Source: an uncultured Flavobacteriaceae bacterium (GTDB lineage: Bacteria; Bacteroidota; Bacteroidia; Flavobacteriales; Flavobacteriaceae). Taken from it: a stretch of 64,000 nucleotides of DNA. The DNA lies in the NCBI GenBank assembly GCA_947497145.1, contig CANMFQ010000001.1, forward strand, positions 310,001 to 374,000, read 5' to 3'. Shown piece after piece: positions 18,145 to 27,662 of the stretch. The position numbers and the translations under genes were made by a program. The notes under the pieces are model-generated. The model searched no databases. It was given only the letters and a program-made list of their open reading frames with translations, and was not told the origin of the DNA. Within the stretch, counting starts at the first letter, position 1, and each line of letters begins with the position of its first letter.

Positions 18145-18828
18145 ATGGCTGTAAGTGCATTAAATAAGAAGGAAGTTGCTAATTTATGGTTGGATAGATA
18201 TCCGTCTCTTCACCCATATTCACAGGATAAATTATATGTTGTTCTAGGCCCTTTTATAATGGGTATTGAATTAATTAAGCTTCCCAGAATTGAAGAATAT
18301 CGACCTCATTTTGTTTTGTATCCTTTGTATGGGAATTTATCAGGTCAAAAGATAAAGGACTGCATGAGTTATCCAGTTTTATTATTGGAGTTTTTCAATA
18401 AGAAAGGTTTACAATACTCCATACCGTATAAAAATAGTTTTTCTTTGACTCAAGAAGCTATAAAGGCAGTAGACCGAGAAATACCATTTAAAATTGGTGA
18501 TGATGTGAGTTTGTCTTCTATTCACAGATTAGTTGACTCACAAATCAATAATAAGCTTGTTAAGTTACAATTAAAACAACCTGAGTTCTATGAGGTTAAA
18601 TATTACTCAGCTTTATACATTTCAAATAGTGCTGCAGAAGTTGTGTTAAAGCAGATAAATAAGGATAGCAAGGCTTGGGATATGAAGAAGTTTAGTACTT
18701 ATTATGGAGATTATAATGCTTGGTATAATGGCTTAAAAGAAACAAATCGAGATAAATTTATTGAGATTATTGATAAAAATAAATCTGATAAAAAGGTTGA
18801 AAAACTTCATTATTCAGAACTGAACTAA
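18145..18828 (+). CDS. Probable immunity protein of module 7
   Basis: 227 aa, soluble, no signal. Contains FVLYPLYGNLSGQKIKDC and a Lys-rich C-terminus. I do not recognise the family. It follows the nuclease-type tail by 9 bp and ends just before a terminator-like hairpin (18,842-18,870), the usual position for an immunity gene here. Confidence 0.65.
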   Translation: MAVSALNKKEVANLWLDRYPSLHPYSQDKLYVVLGPFIMGIELIKLPRIEEYRPHFVLYPLYGNLSGQKIKDCMSYPVLLLEFFNKKGLQYSIPYKNSFSLTQEAIKAVDREIPFKIGDDVSLSSIHRLVDSQINNKLVKLQLKQPEFYEVKYYSALYISNSAAEVVLKQINKDSKAWDMKKFSTYYGDYNAWYNGLKETNRDKFIEIIDKNKSDKKVEKLHYSELN

Positions 18829-18841
18829 AAGTATAAAAATA

Positions 18842-18870
18842 GTGCCTTACAGAGATGTGAGGGCTTTTTT
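18842..18870 (+). terminator. Terminator-like hairpin after module 7
   Basis: GCCTTAC-AGAGAT-GTGAGGGC then T6. It is a slightly damaged copy of the perfect hairpin at 21,544-21,572, and the flanking bases (ATGTGGCAATACTTTTGATTT) are also shared. Confidence 0.65.
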
Positions 18871-18872
18871 AT

Positions 18873-19976
18873 GTGGCAATACTTTTGATTTTGTTAAGAT
18901 TTACAGTACACCTGTTTCCGACCAGACACTACGTAAATGGAGATGCCTACTCTTCGCCTGTTATATACCATTCAAGTCCAGGTACTACAACTACGGCGCA
19001 ATACCTGGACTTACACCGTGATTATTTGGGAAGTATTTTGGCAATTTCGGACAAAAACGGAAGCCTTAAAGAAAAATGACACTTTGATGCATGGGGAAAT
19101 ATTGTAAAATGGACCAATGGTAGCAATACAGCCGTTACCAATGGAGTAGCTGGTGGTGGCGTGCTAGACCGAGGCTATACGGGGCACGAATACCTGTTTG
19201 GCGTAGGCTTAGTACACATTAACGGTCGCTTATATGACCCTTTGCTTCACCGCTTTACGATGCTTGATAATTTTGTGCAGGATTTAACGAATACGCAAAA
19301 TTTTAATAGATTTGCTTATGTTCTTAGCAATCCACTTAAATATACGGATTCTAGTGGGGAGTTTATAGTAGCTGCTCTTATTAGGGCTTCAATTCGAGTT
19401 ATAACCAATGGAATTAGTAACACTCTCAATGGCGAAGGTTTTTTTAAGGGTGCTGGAAAATCAGCAGTTTTTGGTGCTATCGGTGATGCAGCAAGTTTTG
19501 GAATTGGACAAGTTGCAAGTAATATCGCTAGTAGCTTGGCATCGTCAGGAGCAAGTGCTGCTACAAGTTCTTTTGTTACGGGAGCATTTCAGGCAGGAGC
19601 TCATGCATTGTTAGGCGGTAGTCTTAGTGCTTTGCAGGGCGGTAAGTTTGGTGCTGGTGCATTGAGTGGAGCCTTCAGTTCTATTTCTTCTAGTCTTGTT
19701 GGTGGATTAAATACTGGATCAAAGTTTTTAAATGCAGCAGAAAAAATTGGTACAGCAGGCTTATCAGGAGGTGTTGGTAGTGTAATTGGTGGGGATAAAT
19801 TCATTGATGGCGTAAGGCAAGGTTTAATTTCTGGTGCCTTGAATCATGGGGTACATGCTGGTTGGTTTGGTAAGAATATGGCGGTAGCTGCCATGACCCA
19901 AAGGCTACGACACTTGTTCGGTCCAGATACTAATTACCAATATGGTTACACTAATAATGGAAATCCGTTTAGGTAA
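18873..19976 (+). pseudogene. RHS core tip (copy 3) with Gly/Ala-rich toxin region, module 8, interrupted by TGA
   Basis: This is the longest core copy: PGTTTTAQYLDLHRDYLGSI (RHS signature), then SDKNGSLKEK and TGA at 19077-19079, then HFDAWGNIVKW in the same frame; a GTG at 19161 could reopen translation. Residues after TDSSGEF are Gly/Ala/Ser-rich (GAGKSAVFGAIGDAASFGIG) and may insert in membranes. The tail RLRHLFGPDTNYQYGYT is short and I do not know its activity. The stop TAA is followed after one base by the ATG of the next gene. Confidence 0.75.
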
Positions 19977-19977
19977 T

Positions 19978-20406
19978 ATGAAAACTAATAAATTAATAAT
20001 ATTCACAGTAATTATAATAATCTTATTCTTCTTCTTTCAGGTAATATTCTCAATTCTTAAGAACGAGGATAAAACATTAAAAATAGAAGATGAGATAAAT
20101 GTTTACGCTAAAAATATTAAATATAAAAAAGGTGTAATTACAATTAATGATAGTATTGCACTTCACGGGAATGCTCTATTCCTTGATGATAATTATAAAT
20201 CAGGTAAGAGAAATAATAGCGTTACCCTCGCAAAATTTGAAGGACCATACCGTATTGTTAAGAAAAGGAACAATGACACTCTGTTCGTTATCATATCAAA
20301 CGACACTTTATATTTTAAATTTATAGACCCAGATTATAAAGACCCCAATGACCCTACGTTCCCAGACTTATTTGAACGGCTTTTAATTCAGATAAATGAA
20401 AGATAA
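19978..20406 (+). CDS. Membrane-anchored probable immunity protein of module 8
   Basis: 142 aa, starting one base after the toxin stop. It has one strong N-terminal membrane segment (LIIFTVIIIILFFFFQVIF) and a periplasm-type charged domain (INVYAKNIKYKKGVITIND; NDTLYFKFIDPDYKDPND). An immunity protein in the inner membrane fits a toxin that attacks the membrane or periplasm; that is inference. No family recognised. Confidence 0.7.
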   Translation: MKTNKLIIFTVIIIILFFFFQVIFSILKNEDKTLKIEDEINVYAKNIKYKKGVITINDSIALHGNALFLDDNYKSGKRNNSVTLAKFEGPYRIVKKRNNDTLFVIISNDTLYFKFIDPDYKDPNDPTFPDLFERLLIQINER

Positions 20407-20454
20407 GATTACAGCATTTGGAGTTAAATAATAGAGTAAGCCTTTGGTTTTAAG

Positions 20455-20741
20455 AACGTAGTTCCAAAGTTTGCAGACGATATTGATGCAATACATTTAA
20501 TGAAAGACCCTAATTGGAAGAGTAGCTTTATTAAGGCTATTGATAATCCGAACAACGAGCTTCATTTTAATCTTACGGAATAGATAGCAAGCCAATGCAG
20601 ATGATTATGAATCCTAGTCGATCAGGTATCAACTGGGAAATGAATGCATTGTATCAGAACTCAACTGCGTTTGAAAGAACCATATTCCATTATGGAGGTA
20701 ATACTTATAAAGGGTTTGGTGTATTTAAAATAATTCCATAA
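20455..20741 (+). pseudogene. Frameshifted toxin relic of module 9
   Basis: Two frames together give one protein: VPKFADDIDAIHLMKDPNW, LHFNLTE, then after a shift near 20,580 DSKPMQMIMNPSRSGINWEM and FHYGGNTYKGFGVFKIIP before TAA. It has no RHS core. The family is unknown to me. The two-frame reading and the following immunity-like gene indicate a dead toxin. Confidence 0.55.
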
Positions 20742-20789
20742 AACATTGATATGGTAATTTATAGTAATCTAACTCAGGAATTTTAAATT

Positions 20790-21077
20790 GTGGACTTTTC
20801 AGCTACTCATAGTCAGTTACTTTTGAGAAGTCTTAAAACAAAAGATAGAGAATACAATATTGATATCATAGTTAAGGGTGTTGGGCGTTTACTTCTTCCC
20901 GCATTTTTTCATGGGATAGAGATATCTGTATTAGAAAATAAAGAGATAATATCTTTTCTTGAAGACAAATTCTCCTTCAAGAATGAATACGATAACCGTA
21001 TTTTTGTATTAGAGACAATCAAGGCGGAGTGTATTATATCAATGCTTTGTGTTTTGGGATATACCACAATAAATTAG
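20790..21077 (+). CDS. Probable immunity protein of module 9
   Basis: 95 aa from a GTG codon (VDFSATHSQLLLRSLKTKDR). The pattern DIIVKGVGRLLLPAFFHGIE recalls small immunity-like proteins after RHS toxins in this phylum, though I cannot name the family. The start is uncertain because no ATG lies in frame close by. It outlives a frameshifted toxin gene, as orphan immunity genes often do. Confidence 0.6.
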   Translation: MDFSATHSQLLLRSLKTKDREYNIDIIVKGVGRLLLPAFFHGIEISVLENKEIISFLEDKFSFKNEYDNRIFVLETIKAECIISMLCVLGYTTIN

Positions 21078-21266
21078 ATATTCTTGAAACAAGCATTGGG
21101 CGATATGACATGGACAGTTTGGGAGAACATCAAAAATGGTATGCGGATTAGTCTTTATTTATTTTAAGAATTAAAACATAAACCCCTGTTATTTTTAACT
21201 TATACAGTTTTTGGGATAGTGTCAGGGTTTACGTCTAAACAAGGGTATGGCTTTAGCTTCAACGTT

Positions 21267-21536
21267 ATGGAAATTAAACGAAATAGATGTAACAGGTACC
21301 AATGCCCATGTTGTGGGCATTATACTTTAGATGATAAGCCCGATAATACTTTTCAAGTTTGCCCTGTCTGTTTTTGTGAAGATGATGGTGTTCAATTAAA
21401 TGACCCTGATTATGAAGGTGGAGCAAATGAAATGAGCCTTAACAAGGCTCGTGAAAACTTCAAGGTGTTTGGTGTAATAGATTTACAATTTAAGGAGCAA
21501 GTTAGACGACCATCCGAAGAAGAACTAAAAGATTAA
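21267..21536 (+). CDS. CPCC-type cysteine-rich immunity protein (module 10)
   Basis: 89 aa from the ATG at 21267; longer readings are possible back to 21,219. RYQCPCCGHYTL ... CPVCFCEDDGVQLNDPDYEG and LNKARENFKVFG are diagnostic of the Cys-rich CPCC family, a zinc-ribbon-like immunity family of polymorphic-toxin loci. Upstream (21,078-21,218) only tatters of its toxin remain (e.g. LETSIGRYDMDSLGEHQKW). A perfect terminator follows. Confidence 0.8.
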   Translation: MEIKRNRCNRYQCPCCGHYTLDDKPDNTFQVCPVCFCEDDGVQLNDPDYEGGANEMSLNKARENFKVFGVIDLQFKEQVRRPSEEELKD

Positions 21537-21543
21537 TATCGAG

Positions 21544-21572
21544 AGCCCTTACAGAGATGTGAGGGCTTTTTT
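21544..21572 (+). terminator. Intrinsic terminator closing the toxin island
   Basis: AGCCCTTAC-AGAGAT-GTGAGGGCT then T6, a nine-pair stem (two wobble pairs). Its damaged copy lies at 18,842. Confidence 0.85.
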
Positions 21573-21643
21573 ATGTGGCAATACTTTTGATTTTGACCTT
21601 TTGGGGAGTCCCTGATGTAAGTATCCGAAATATTATTCTAACC

Positions 21644-22207
21644 CTAGCCCTCTATTTTAAGTTGATGCTTGGTAAGCAAACCGGGCAAACCATCTTTTGA
21701 AAAACGAGCTCCTTTAAGTTGGTTTTTTTCAGGGTCAATAGTAAAATTTAGTGCCGAAGTAAAATCGGTATTTTGTAGGTTGGTCTGCGAAAATATAGCT
21801 TTAGTTAAATCACAATGAGCAAAGATACTCTTGCTTAGGTTGGTTGTTGTAAAATCAGCCTCAATCAATTTGCAATGGTTAAATGTTTTGGCTTTTAAAG
21901 ACAAGCCATAAAAGGAAGCGAAACTTAAATCACAATGCACAAAACTAAAATCCATTAAAAAATCGTTGCAATTTTCAAATTTCATGCCTATCATTTTGCA
22001 TCGTTCAAAATTTACGTCATTAAAAACCGTATGGGCTATATTCACGTTGCCAAGGTTACAATCTATAAATTGGCACTCCATAAAATGTTGATTATCGAGA
22101 TATCCGTTTAAAAAAATACAACCTTCAAAAATACAGTGCTCATATTCACCTTTGGGAAGCCGTATTTGGGAGTAGTCTTGCCCTTTAAAAGTTTGGTCTA
22201 AAATCAT
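21644..22207 (-). CDS. Pentapeptide-repeat protein
   Basis: 187 aa with repeats through most of the length (CIFLNGYLDNQHFMECQFID; CKLIEADFTTTNLSKSIFAH; AIFSQTNLQNTDFTSALNF), predicting a quadrilateral beta-helix. Unlike the immunity protein of module 2, this gene belongs to the chromosomal block to its right: its ATG overlaps the stop of the preceding large gene by one base (TAATG), so it is translated after that gene. Function unknown; DNA mimicry and protein binding are both seen in the family. Confidence 0.85.
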   Translation of the reverse strand: MILDQTFKGQDYSQIRLPKGEYEHCIFEGCIFLNGYLDNQHFMECQFIDCNLGNVNIAHTVFNDVNFERCKMIGMKFENCNDFLMDFSFVHCDLSFASFYGLSLKAKTFNHCKLIEADFTTTNLSKSIFAHCDLTKAIFSQTNLQNTDFTSALNFTIDPEKNQLKGARFSKDGLPGLLTKHQLKIEG

Positions 22208-25200
22208 TATTCAGGTAGTATAATTGCGGGTAAACCTAATTCTTTATACAGGGCGTTATACATGTTCATCTCTTCATCTACTATAGCATTACGCTCTTTT
22301 TCATACACTTTCCAATCATTTTGTAAATCTGCCCAACGTTCTTTTGCACCTTGGGTAAGTTTAGGTTCTTCGGTATCAATATAATTTTTTAAGTGTATGC
22401 ATTGCGCATTGAGTTGGTTGTTGTAATTAATAACATCTTGAAAGGTTTTTTGTTTCGGTTGTATGAGATGCTCTTCCCATGATGCGATGCGTTTTAGCAA
22501 GACATCGCCTTTTGCTATCAGGTCTTTTGCTTTTTCGTTATCTTTTAATAATGCCGCATACGTTTCCAGTTGTTTTTTGGCAGAACGCATATCATTGACA
22601 GATTTGTGAATGGTTTTTACAGTTTTTTCTATGGCTTCCAAAACGGCTTGTTGTTCTTCGTAATCGGCAAGCGTTACTGCTGCTTTTGGATTTTTTAAAA
22701 TGGTAACTTCGGTTTCGGCTGAGGTATTATCCAAAGAAAGTTTTAAGGTATATTTTCCAGGGCCTACGCTGGCACCGGCATCACCACCAAAAATAAATAC
22801 CTTGTCTATGGCTGGCAGATTAGCACGCCTAAAATTCCATGTAAAACGGTTATATCCCTGTTTTGACGGAAGTAGCTGCGGTTTTGATGGGCCACCAGGC
22901 CAGGTTTTAAACGTTTCTGGCTTTTTGTTGGTATAGGTTCTTAGTAGTTTGTCGCCTTTAAAAATTTCAAGTTTTAAGAGCAAACTATCCGCATTTTTAG
23001 ACAAATAATAATCGAAAGTTACCCCTTGTTTGGGGTTGTCACCCAAAGCGGGTCTGGGTTTCTCTGAACTACCGCCAAAAAGTAAGTAAGTGTCTTTGGG
23101 TTTGAAAATAGAAACGGTTTCTTTTGGTGTAGCTATGTGTTGTATCGGTGTTAGGTCATCGAGTATCCAAAAAGCACGCCCCGAAGTTGCTGCCACTAGG
23201 TCATTGGTTTGAATGGTTAAATCGTTGATAGGAACAACGGGAAGGTTCAATTGAAATGGCTGCCAATTTTCACCATCGTTTAAAGAAATAAATAAGCCAG
23301 TTTCTGTGCCTGCATATAGCAACCCCTTGCGAACGGGGTCTTCTCGCACAACGCGGGTAAAGGTGTGTTCGCCAGTAATGCCGTCAACAATCTTTGTCCA
23401 GCTCTGTCCGTAATCGGTAGTTTTGAAGATGTACGAGTTTAAATCCATCGATTTGTATCGCATAATTACCACATAGGCAGTAGCCGGGTCATGAGGAGAG
23501 ACTTCAATGCTGTTCACAATACCATCAGGGATATTGGGCGGCGTTACATTGGTCCATTGTTGTCCTTCATTTTTGGTGATATGAAGCCATCCATCATCGG
23601 TGCCAGCCCATAGCACCCCTTTTTCATAGGGCGATTCTACGAGGTAGGTGATGGTGTTGTAGTTTTCACCACCAGCGGCTTCATTGGTAAAAGGGCCACC
23701 GCCAGGGCCGTGTTTTTCGGTTTCGTTTTTGGTTAAATCAGGACTCACAGTACGCCAACTTTGACCTTCATCAGTTGATTTAAAAACAACATTACCCGCA
23801 TGATAAATAGTTTTGCGGTCATGGGGAGAGGTGATAATGGGCGCATTCCAATTGTAACGGTATTTGCTGTCTTTTGGTTCAATACTTAAACCTATTTCAG
23901 GATACTCTTTAATGGGTTTTGATGTTTTCGTTGCAGCATTCCATTTGGCAATATTTCCTTGGTAGGTGCCGCCGTATATAATTTGGGGGTTGTCGGGGTC
24001 AAAAGCTATGAAAGCACTCTCACCACCTGCCACAGCATGCCAATCTTTCCAGTCAATACCTGCATCATTTGTTCGGCTAGCAATGGCTACGGTTGAATTA
24101 TCTTGTTGCCCACCATAAACATTGTAGGGCACTAAATTGTCTGTAATTACACGATAAAATTGAGCCGTATTTTGATTTTGTTGCGTACTCCAACTGTTAC
24201 CACCATTGAGTGATACATTGGCACCCCCGTCATTTGAATTAATCATATGTTGATTATTGTAGGGGTCTATCCATAAATGGTGATTGTCGCCGTGGGGTGT
24301 GGGCAATGGTTTAAAAGTTTTGCCTCCGTCTATCGATTTGGTCATGGGTGCATTTAAAACATAAACGATATTTTCATTTTGCGGGTCAGCAAAAATTTCC
24401 ATATAATACCAAGAGCGGGTAATATTAATTCGGTCTTTATTTACCTGTATCCATTTTTTACCTGCGTCGGTTGATTTGTATACCCCCGCTTTGGTGCCTT
24501 CAGCCTCAACAACTGCAAAAACAATTTCATTATTGGCCCTAGAGACCGAAATGCCTGCTTTTCCTAATTCTTTGGGCAACCCTTCGGTCATTTTTTTCCA
24601 TGTACTGCCTCCATCGGTAGATTTGTACAATCCAGAATCTTTACCTCCAGATTCCATATACCATGGGTACCTGCGGTGTTGCCACATAGCAGCATATAAA
24701 ATTGACGGATTTTTCATGTCCATACTTACATCTGAAGCTCCTGTATTTTCGTTGATGTAAAGCGTACGTTTCCAAGTAGCGCCTCCATCAGTAGAGCGGT
24801 AAATGCCACGTTGTGATGATGGGCCATATTGTGCTCCTTGCGCAGCAACAAAAATGATATTGGGGTTTGTGGGGTCTATTATAACATCTGAAATATGTCG
24901 GGTTTTGTCTAAGCCGATATGCTTCCATGTTCTTCCTGCATCTGTTGACTTGTATACCCCATCACCCATTGAGGTCATTACCCCTCTTGCTGCATGCTCT
25001 CCCATGCCTACAACGACAATATTGGGGTTGCTTTCAGAAACGGCTATTGCCCCTACGGTACCTGTTTTTAAAAAACCATCAGAAATATTTTTCCAAGTAA
25101 TACCAGCATCAAGGGTTTTCCATATACCTCCGCCAGTGGTACCCATATAATACGTCATTGGTTCACCCACAACCCCTGAAGAAGCTACGCTTCGTCCACC

Positions 25201-25353
25201 TCTAAAAGGCCCTATGTTTCGCCATTTAAGACCATGAAAAATACTATCTTGAACGCTAACTGCCGGCGTTGTTTTTTTCTTCTTTTTTCGTTGACCGTAA
25301 ATCGTTAATGGAAGAATGAGCAGGGCAACAAAGAATATTTTTAAACTTTTCAT
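22207..25353 (-). CDS. Secreted sortilin/BNR-repeat beta-propeller protein
   Basis: 1048 aa with a signal peptide ([17 protein letters not shown]). Many BNR/Asp-box repeats ([41 protein letters not shown]) build one or two propellers over residues ~40-720; a C-terminal helical region (~900-1040) follows. Annotated in relatives as VPS10 or glycosyl-hydrolase BNR protein. Enzymatic activity is unproven; the propeller more probably binds protein or glycan outside the cell. It starts a two-gene unit with the pentapeptide gene. Confidence 0.88.
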   Translation of the reverse strand: MKSLKIFFVALLILPLTIYGQRKKKKKTTPAVSVQDSIFHGLKWRNIGPFRGGRSVASSGVVGEPMTYYMGTTGGGIWKTLDAGITWKNISDGFLKTGTVGAIAVSESNPNIVVVGMGEHAARGVMTSMGDGVYKSTDAGRTWKHIGLDKTRHISDVIIDPTNPNIIFVAAQGAQYGPSSQRGIYRSTDGGATWKRTLYINENTGASDVSMDMKNPSILYAAMWQHRRYPWYMESGGKDSGLYKSTDGGSTWKKMTEGLPKELGKAGISVSRANNEIVFAVVEAEGTKAGVYKSTDAGKKWIQVNKDRINITRSWYYMEIFADPQNENIVYVLNAPMTKSIDGGKTFKPLPTPHGDNHHLWIDPYNNQHMINSNDGGANVSLNGGNSWSTQQNQNTAQFYRVITDNLVPYNVYGGQQDNSTVAIASRTNDAGIDWKDWHAVAGGESAFIAFDPDNPQIIYGGTYQGNIAKWNAATKTSKPIKEYPEIGLSIEPKDSKYRYNWNAPIITSPHDRKTIYHAGNVVFKSTDEGQSWRTVSPDLTKNETEKHGPGGGPFTNEAAGGENYNTITYLVESPYEKGVLWAGTDDGWLHITKNEGQQWTNVTPPNIPDGIVNSIEVSPHDPATAYVVIMRYKSMDLNSYIFKTTDYGQSWTKIVDGITGEHTFTRVVREDPVRKGLLYAGTETGLFISLNDGENWQPFQLNLPVVPINDLTIQTNDLVAATSGRAFWILDDLTPIQHIATPKETVSIFKPKDTYLLFGGSSEKPRPALGDNPKQGVTFDYYLSKNADSLLLKLEIFKGDKLLRTYTNKKPETFKTWPGGPSKPQLLPSKQGYNRFTWNFRRANLPAIDKVFIFGGDAGASVGPGKYTLKLSLDNTSAETEVTILKNPKAAVTLADYEEQQAVLEAIEKTVKTIHKSVNDMRSAKKQLETYAALLKDNEKAKDLIAKGDVLLKRIASWEEHLIQPKQKTFQDVINYNNQLNAQCIHLKNYIDTEEPKLTQGAKERWADLQNDWKVYEKERNAIVDEEMNMYNALYKELGLPAIILPE

Positions 25354-25394
25354 GGTGTGGTTATTTAATGGGTAAAAGATAGTTTTTAAAGGGT

Positions 25395-26681
25395 TTATAG
25401 TTTTTTATCTAGGGCAAGAATGGTGTGTAATAAAACAGTAGCACCATTTGCCATGTCTGCTGCCGAGGTAAATTCTAACGGCGAATGACTGATGCCCCCT
25501 TTGCTAGGAACAAATATCATTGCCGATGGCGCAATTAAAGCCATGTCTTGTGCGTCATGCCCTGCACCACTAGGCATTTTTTTGGTTGAAAGACCTAGTT
25601 TTTCAGCAGTTGTTTTAATAAGGTTTTGAATTTCTGTATCCATTATCGCTGGGTCTGCGGTGGTGTCTAGTGGTTTAAAGGCTATTTCAACCTTAGATGC
25701 TTTGGCTATTTCTTTACCCTTGGCTTCAATTGCTTGGTACACTTTTTTAATTACCTCCGAAGATAAATCACGTATTTCTAAACTAGTAACTACCTTACCC
25801 GGAATAACATTTGGTGCCCCAGGTTGAGCCGTTATTCTACCTACTGTGCCCACTTGCGCACCCTCAAAGCTATTGGTGATTTCATTAACAGCTACTATAA
25901 ATTTTGCTGCTGCTAGGAGCGCATCTTGTCGAGAATTCATGGGTGTAGTACCCGCATGATTTGGAAAGCCCGTAAACTCAACATCCCACCATTTAAGCCC
26001 CACAATACCTTCAACAATGCCAATATCCTTATGCTCTTTTTCAAGAATACCACCTTGTTCTATATGCAGTTCTACAAAAGCCGCTATGTCACCTTTGTTA
26101 CGAGCAACTTCAGCAATACGAGTTGTGTCGCCACCAAGTCTCATAATACCTTCGCCCATGGTATAACCTGTGGAGTTTACCACACCTAAGGCACTTTTTT
26201 TTAAATGACCAGCAATAGCTCTACTGCCCATTACACCACCCTCTTCATTAGAAAAAATGATAATTTCTAAAGGGTGCTGGGTAGTAATTTTATTTTCGTT
26301 TAAGACGGTTAGTACTTCAAGAGCTGCCATAGAACCTAAGCAACCATCATAATTACCGCCATGTGGTACGCGGTCAATATGAGAACCAAATGAAATAGGT
26401 TTTTTAGTACTGTCTTTTCCTTTTCTTCTTCCAACAATATTTCCTGCAAAGTCAATATGTACATCAAGACCCAAATCACGTAAGTTCTGTGCTACCCATT
26501 GTTGCGCAGCAATATCAGCATCACTAAAAGCTACTCTTTCAGTTTCCCCATTCTCTTGAAGTCCGAATTTTGCCAATTCAAAAATGCGACGTTCAAGGCG
26601 GTTTTGATTGACTTTTGTTTGTTGCGCCAGAAGTGTAGCACATCCGAAGCAAAGAAAAATAGAAATTAAACGTATCACCAT
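25395..26681 (-). CDS. Zn-dependent amidohydrolase, hydantoinase/carbamoylase family (M20)
   Basis: 428 aa with an N-terminal signal ([15 protein letters not shown]). Metal-site motifs are visible: [43 protein letters not shown] and [12 protein letters not shown]. These match allantoate amidohydrolase / N-carbamoyl-amino-acid hydrolase. The family usual is SH(L/I)DTV; here the T is R. It likely cleaves an N-carbamoyl or ureide substrate in the periplasm. It ends 41 bp before the propeller gene start on the same strand. Confidence 0.88.
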   Translation of the reverse strand: MVIRLISIFLCFGCATLLAQQTKVNQNRLERRIFELAKFGLQENGETERVAFSDADIAAQQWVAQNLRDLGLDVHIDFAGNIVGRRKGKDSTKKPISFGSHIDRVPHGGNYDGCLGSMAALEVLTVLNENKITTQHPLEIIIFSNEEGGVMGSRAIAGHLKKSALGVVNSTGYTMGEGIMRLGGDTTRIAEVARNKGDIAAFVELHIEQGGILEKEHKDIGIVEGIVGLKWWDVEFTGFPNHAGTTPMNSRQDALLAAAKFIVAVNEITNSFEGAQVGTVGRITAQPGAPNVIPGKVVTSLEIRDLSSEVIKKVYQAIEAKGKEIAKASKVEIAFKPLDTTADPAIMDTEIQNLIKTTAEKLGLSTKKMPSGAGHDAQDMALIAPSAMIFVPSKGGISHSPLEFTSAADMANGATVLLHTILALDKKL

Positions 26682-26823
26682 GTTACTATAACTTTGCCTG
26701 AAAAGTATGAATTTTTTTAAGAATGTTGTTGTAATTATTTTTTTGATTCCTTGTAACGTTTTAAAATAGCCATTGTTAGGGTAATTATTTGGTTTATGAA
26801 TTTTTACTCCTTTTTACAAAGAG

Positions 26824-26853
26824 TTTGAGTACCCTAATAATTGATTATTTTTG
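26824..26853 (+). promoter_or_regulatory. Promoter of the NUDIX-type regulator
   Basis: TTTG at 26824-26827, an 18-bp spacer and TATTTTTG at 26846-26853 match the Bacteroidetes -33/-7 consensus (TTTG, TAnnTTTG). The -7 box overlaps the palindrome at 26851-26869, as expected for a repressed promoter. Confidence 0.65.
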
Positions 26854-26869
26854 TGTTGTTAATACGCAA
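26851..26869. promoter_or_regulatory. Candidate NrtR-like operator, copy 3
   Basis: TTGTGT-N7-ACGCAA, a 19-bp palindrome. It is the same element as the two copies before the Nampt gene and covers the end of the -7 box of the regulator gene, so autoregulation is likely. Confidence 0.65.
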
Positions 26870-26873
26870 TGTT

Positions 26874-27548
26874 ATGAATCAAAATATACTTCTTACTGTA
26901 GATGCTGCAGTTTTCGGTTATGAACATGGTCATATTTCTGTTTTACTAGTAAAGCGAAAATACGCGCCTTTTAAAGGAGAATGGGCTTTGCCTGGAGGGT
27001 TTGTTTTAGAAAATGAAAACTTAGAAGAAGCCGTAGAAAGGGAGCTCTTGGAGGAGACAGGTGTAAAAATCAACTATCTTGAGCAATTATACACCTACGG
27101 TGATACAATGAGAGACCCACGAGGTAGGGTTGTATCGGTAGCGTATTTTGGGCTAGTCAAACCTACCGTTTTTAAAATAACGGCTGCAACCGATGCTGAG
27201 CAGGTTGCTTGGTTTCCTGTAAATAAATTGCCAAAATTAGCGTTTGACCATAAGACGATTTTGAATATGGCCGTAAAAAGACTTCAAGGGAAGATAACTT
27301 ATGAGCCAATTGGTTTTGAATTACTTGATAAAAAGTTCCCTTTTTCCGATTTAGAAAAATTATATACAACAGTTTTAGGACGTGAAATAGACAGAAGAAA
27401 TTTCAAGAAAAAAATTACAAACCTTAAAATACTTGATGAACTTGATGAAAAGGTAAGTAACGGCAGAGGAAGGCCTGGCAGTCTTTTTCAGTTTAATGAA
27501 CAGCGTTATTTTGAGCTGAAAAAAGAAGGAATTATTTTCGAAATTTAA
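26874..27548 (+). CDS. NUDIX-domain transcriptional regulator (NrtR-like)
   Basis: 224 aa from MNQNILLTVD; a longer start at 26841 would run through the promoter and operator. Residues ~1-145 are a NUDIX domain with a complete Nudix box (GFVLENENLEEAVERELLEE then TG). Residues ~150-224 form a winged helix (RREIDRRNFKKKITNLKIL-like, GRGRPGSLFQF), the architecture of NrtR regulators that sense ADP-ribose-type NAD metabolites. It sits next to a nicotinamide salvage operon with shared palindromes at both promoters, so control of NAD salvage is a strong inference. Confidence 0.88.
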   Translation: MNQNILLTVDAAVFGYEHGHISVLLVKRKYAPFKGEWALPGGFVLENENLEEAVERELLEETGVKINYLEQLYTYGDTMRDPRGRVVSVAYFGLVKPTVFKITAATDAEQVAWFPVNKLPKLAFDHKTILNMAVKRLQGKITYEPIGFELLDKKFPFSDLEKLYTTVLGREIDRRNFKKKITNLKILDELDEKVSNGRGRPGSLFQFNEQRYFELKKEGIIFEI

Positions 27549-27574
27549 GAATATCAATATCGTTTAAAATTATT

Positions 27575-27593
27575 TTGCGTAAATAAAACACAA
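27575..27593. promoter_or_regulatory. Candidate NrtR-like operator, copy 1
   Basis: TTGCGT-N7-ACACAA, upstream of the -33 box of the Nampt promoter. It lies inside a wider perfect inverted repeat with AAATTATTTTG at 27567-27577 and its complement at 27591-27601. Confidence 0.65.
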
Positions 27594-27598
27594 AATAA

Positions 27599-27630
27599 TT
27601 TGGAGATTTGAATGATGCAATTTATATTTG
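27599..27630 (+). promoter_or_regulatory. Promoter of the NAD-salvage operon
   Basis: TTTG at 27599-27602, 20-bp spacer, TATATTTG at 27623-27630. Operator copy 2 overlaps the last bases of the -7 box. Confidence 0.65.
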
Positions 27631-27646
27631 CGTCAATAATACACAA
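27628..27646. promoter_or_regulatory. Candidate NrtR-like operator, copy 2
   Basis: TTGCGT-N7-ACACAA; together with copy 1 it forms a 25-bp direct repeat (two differences) spaced by 53 bp. It lies 17 bp before the chosen Nampt ATG, which argues against the longer reading of that gene. Confidence 0.65.
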
Positions 27647-27662
27647 AATAAAAACGAACGAT

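Noticed and set aside
8639-21572. Prophage origin of the island
   Set aside because: No integrase, capsid, tail or lysis genes; content is entirely toxin/immunity modules and regulator remnants.
21644-22207. Pentapeptide protein as an eleventh immunity gene
   Set aside because: It is on the opposite strand and coupled by TAATG to the large propeller gene, after the island's closing terminator.
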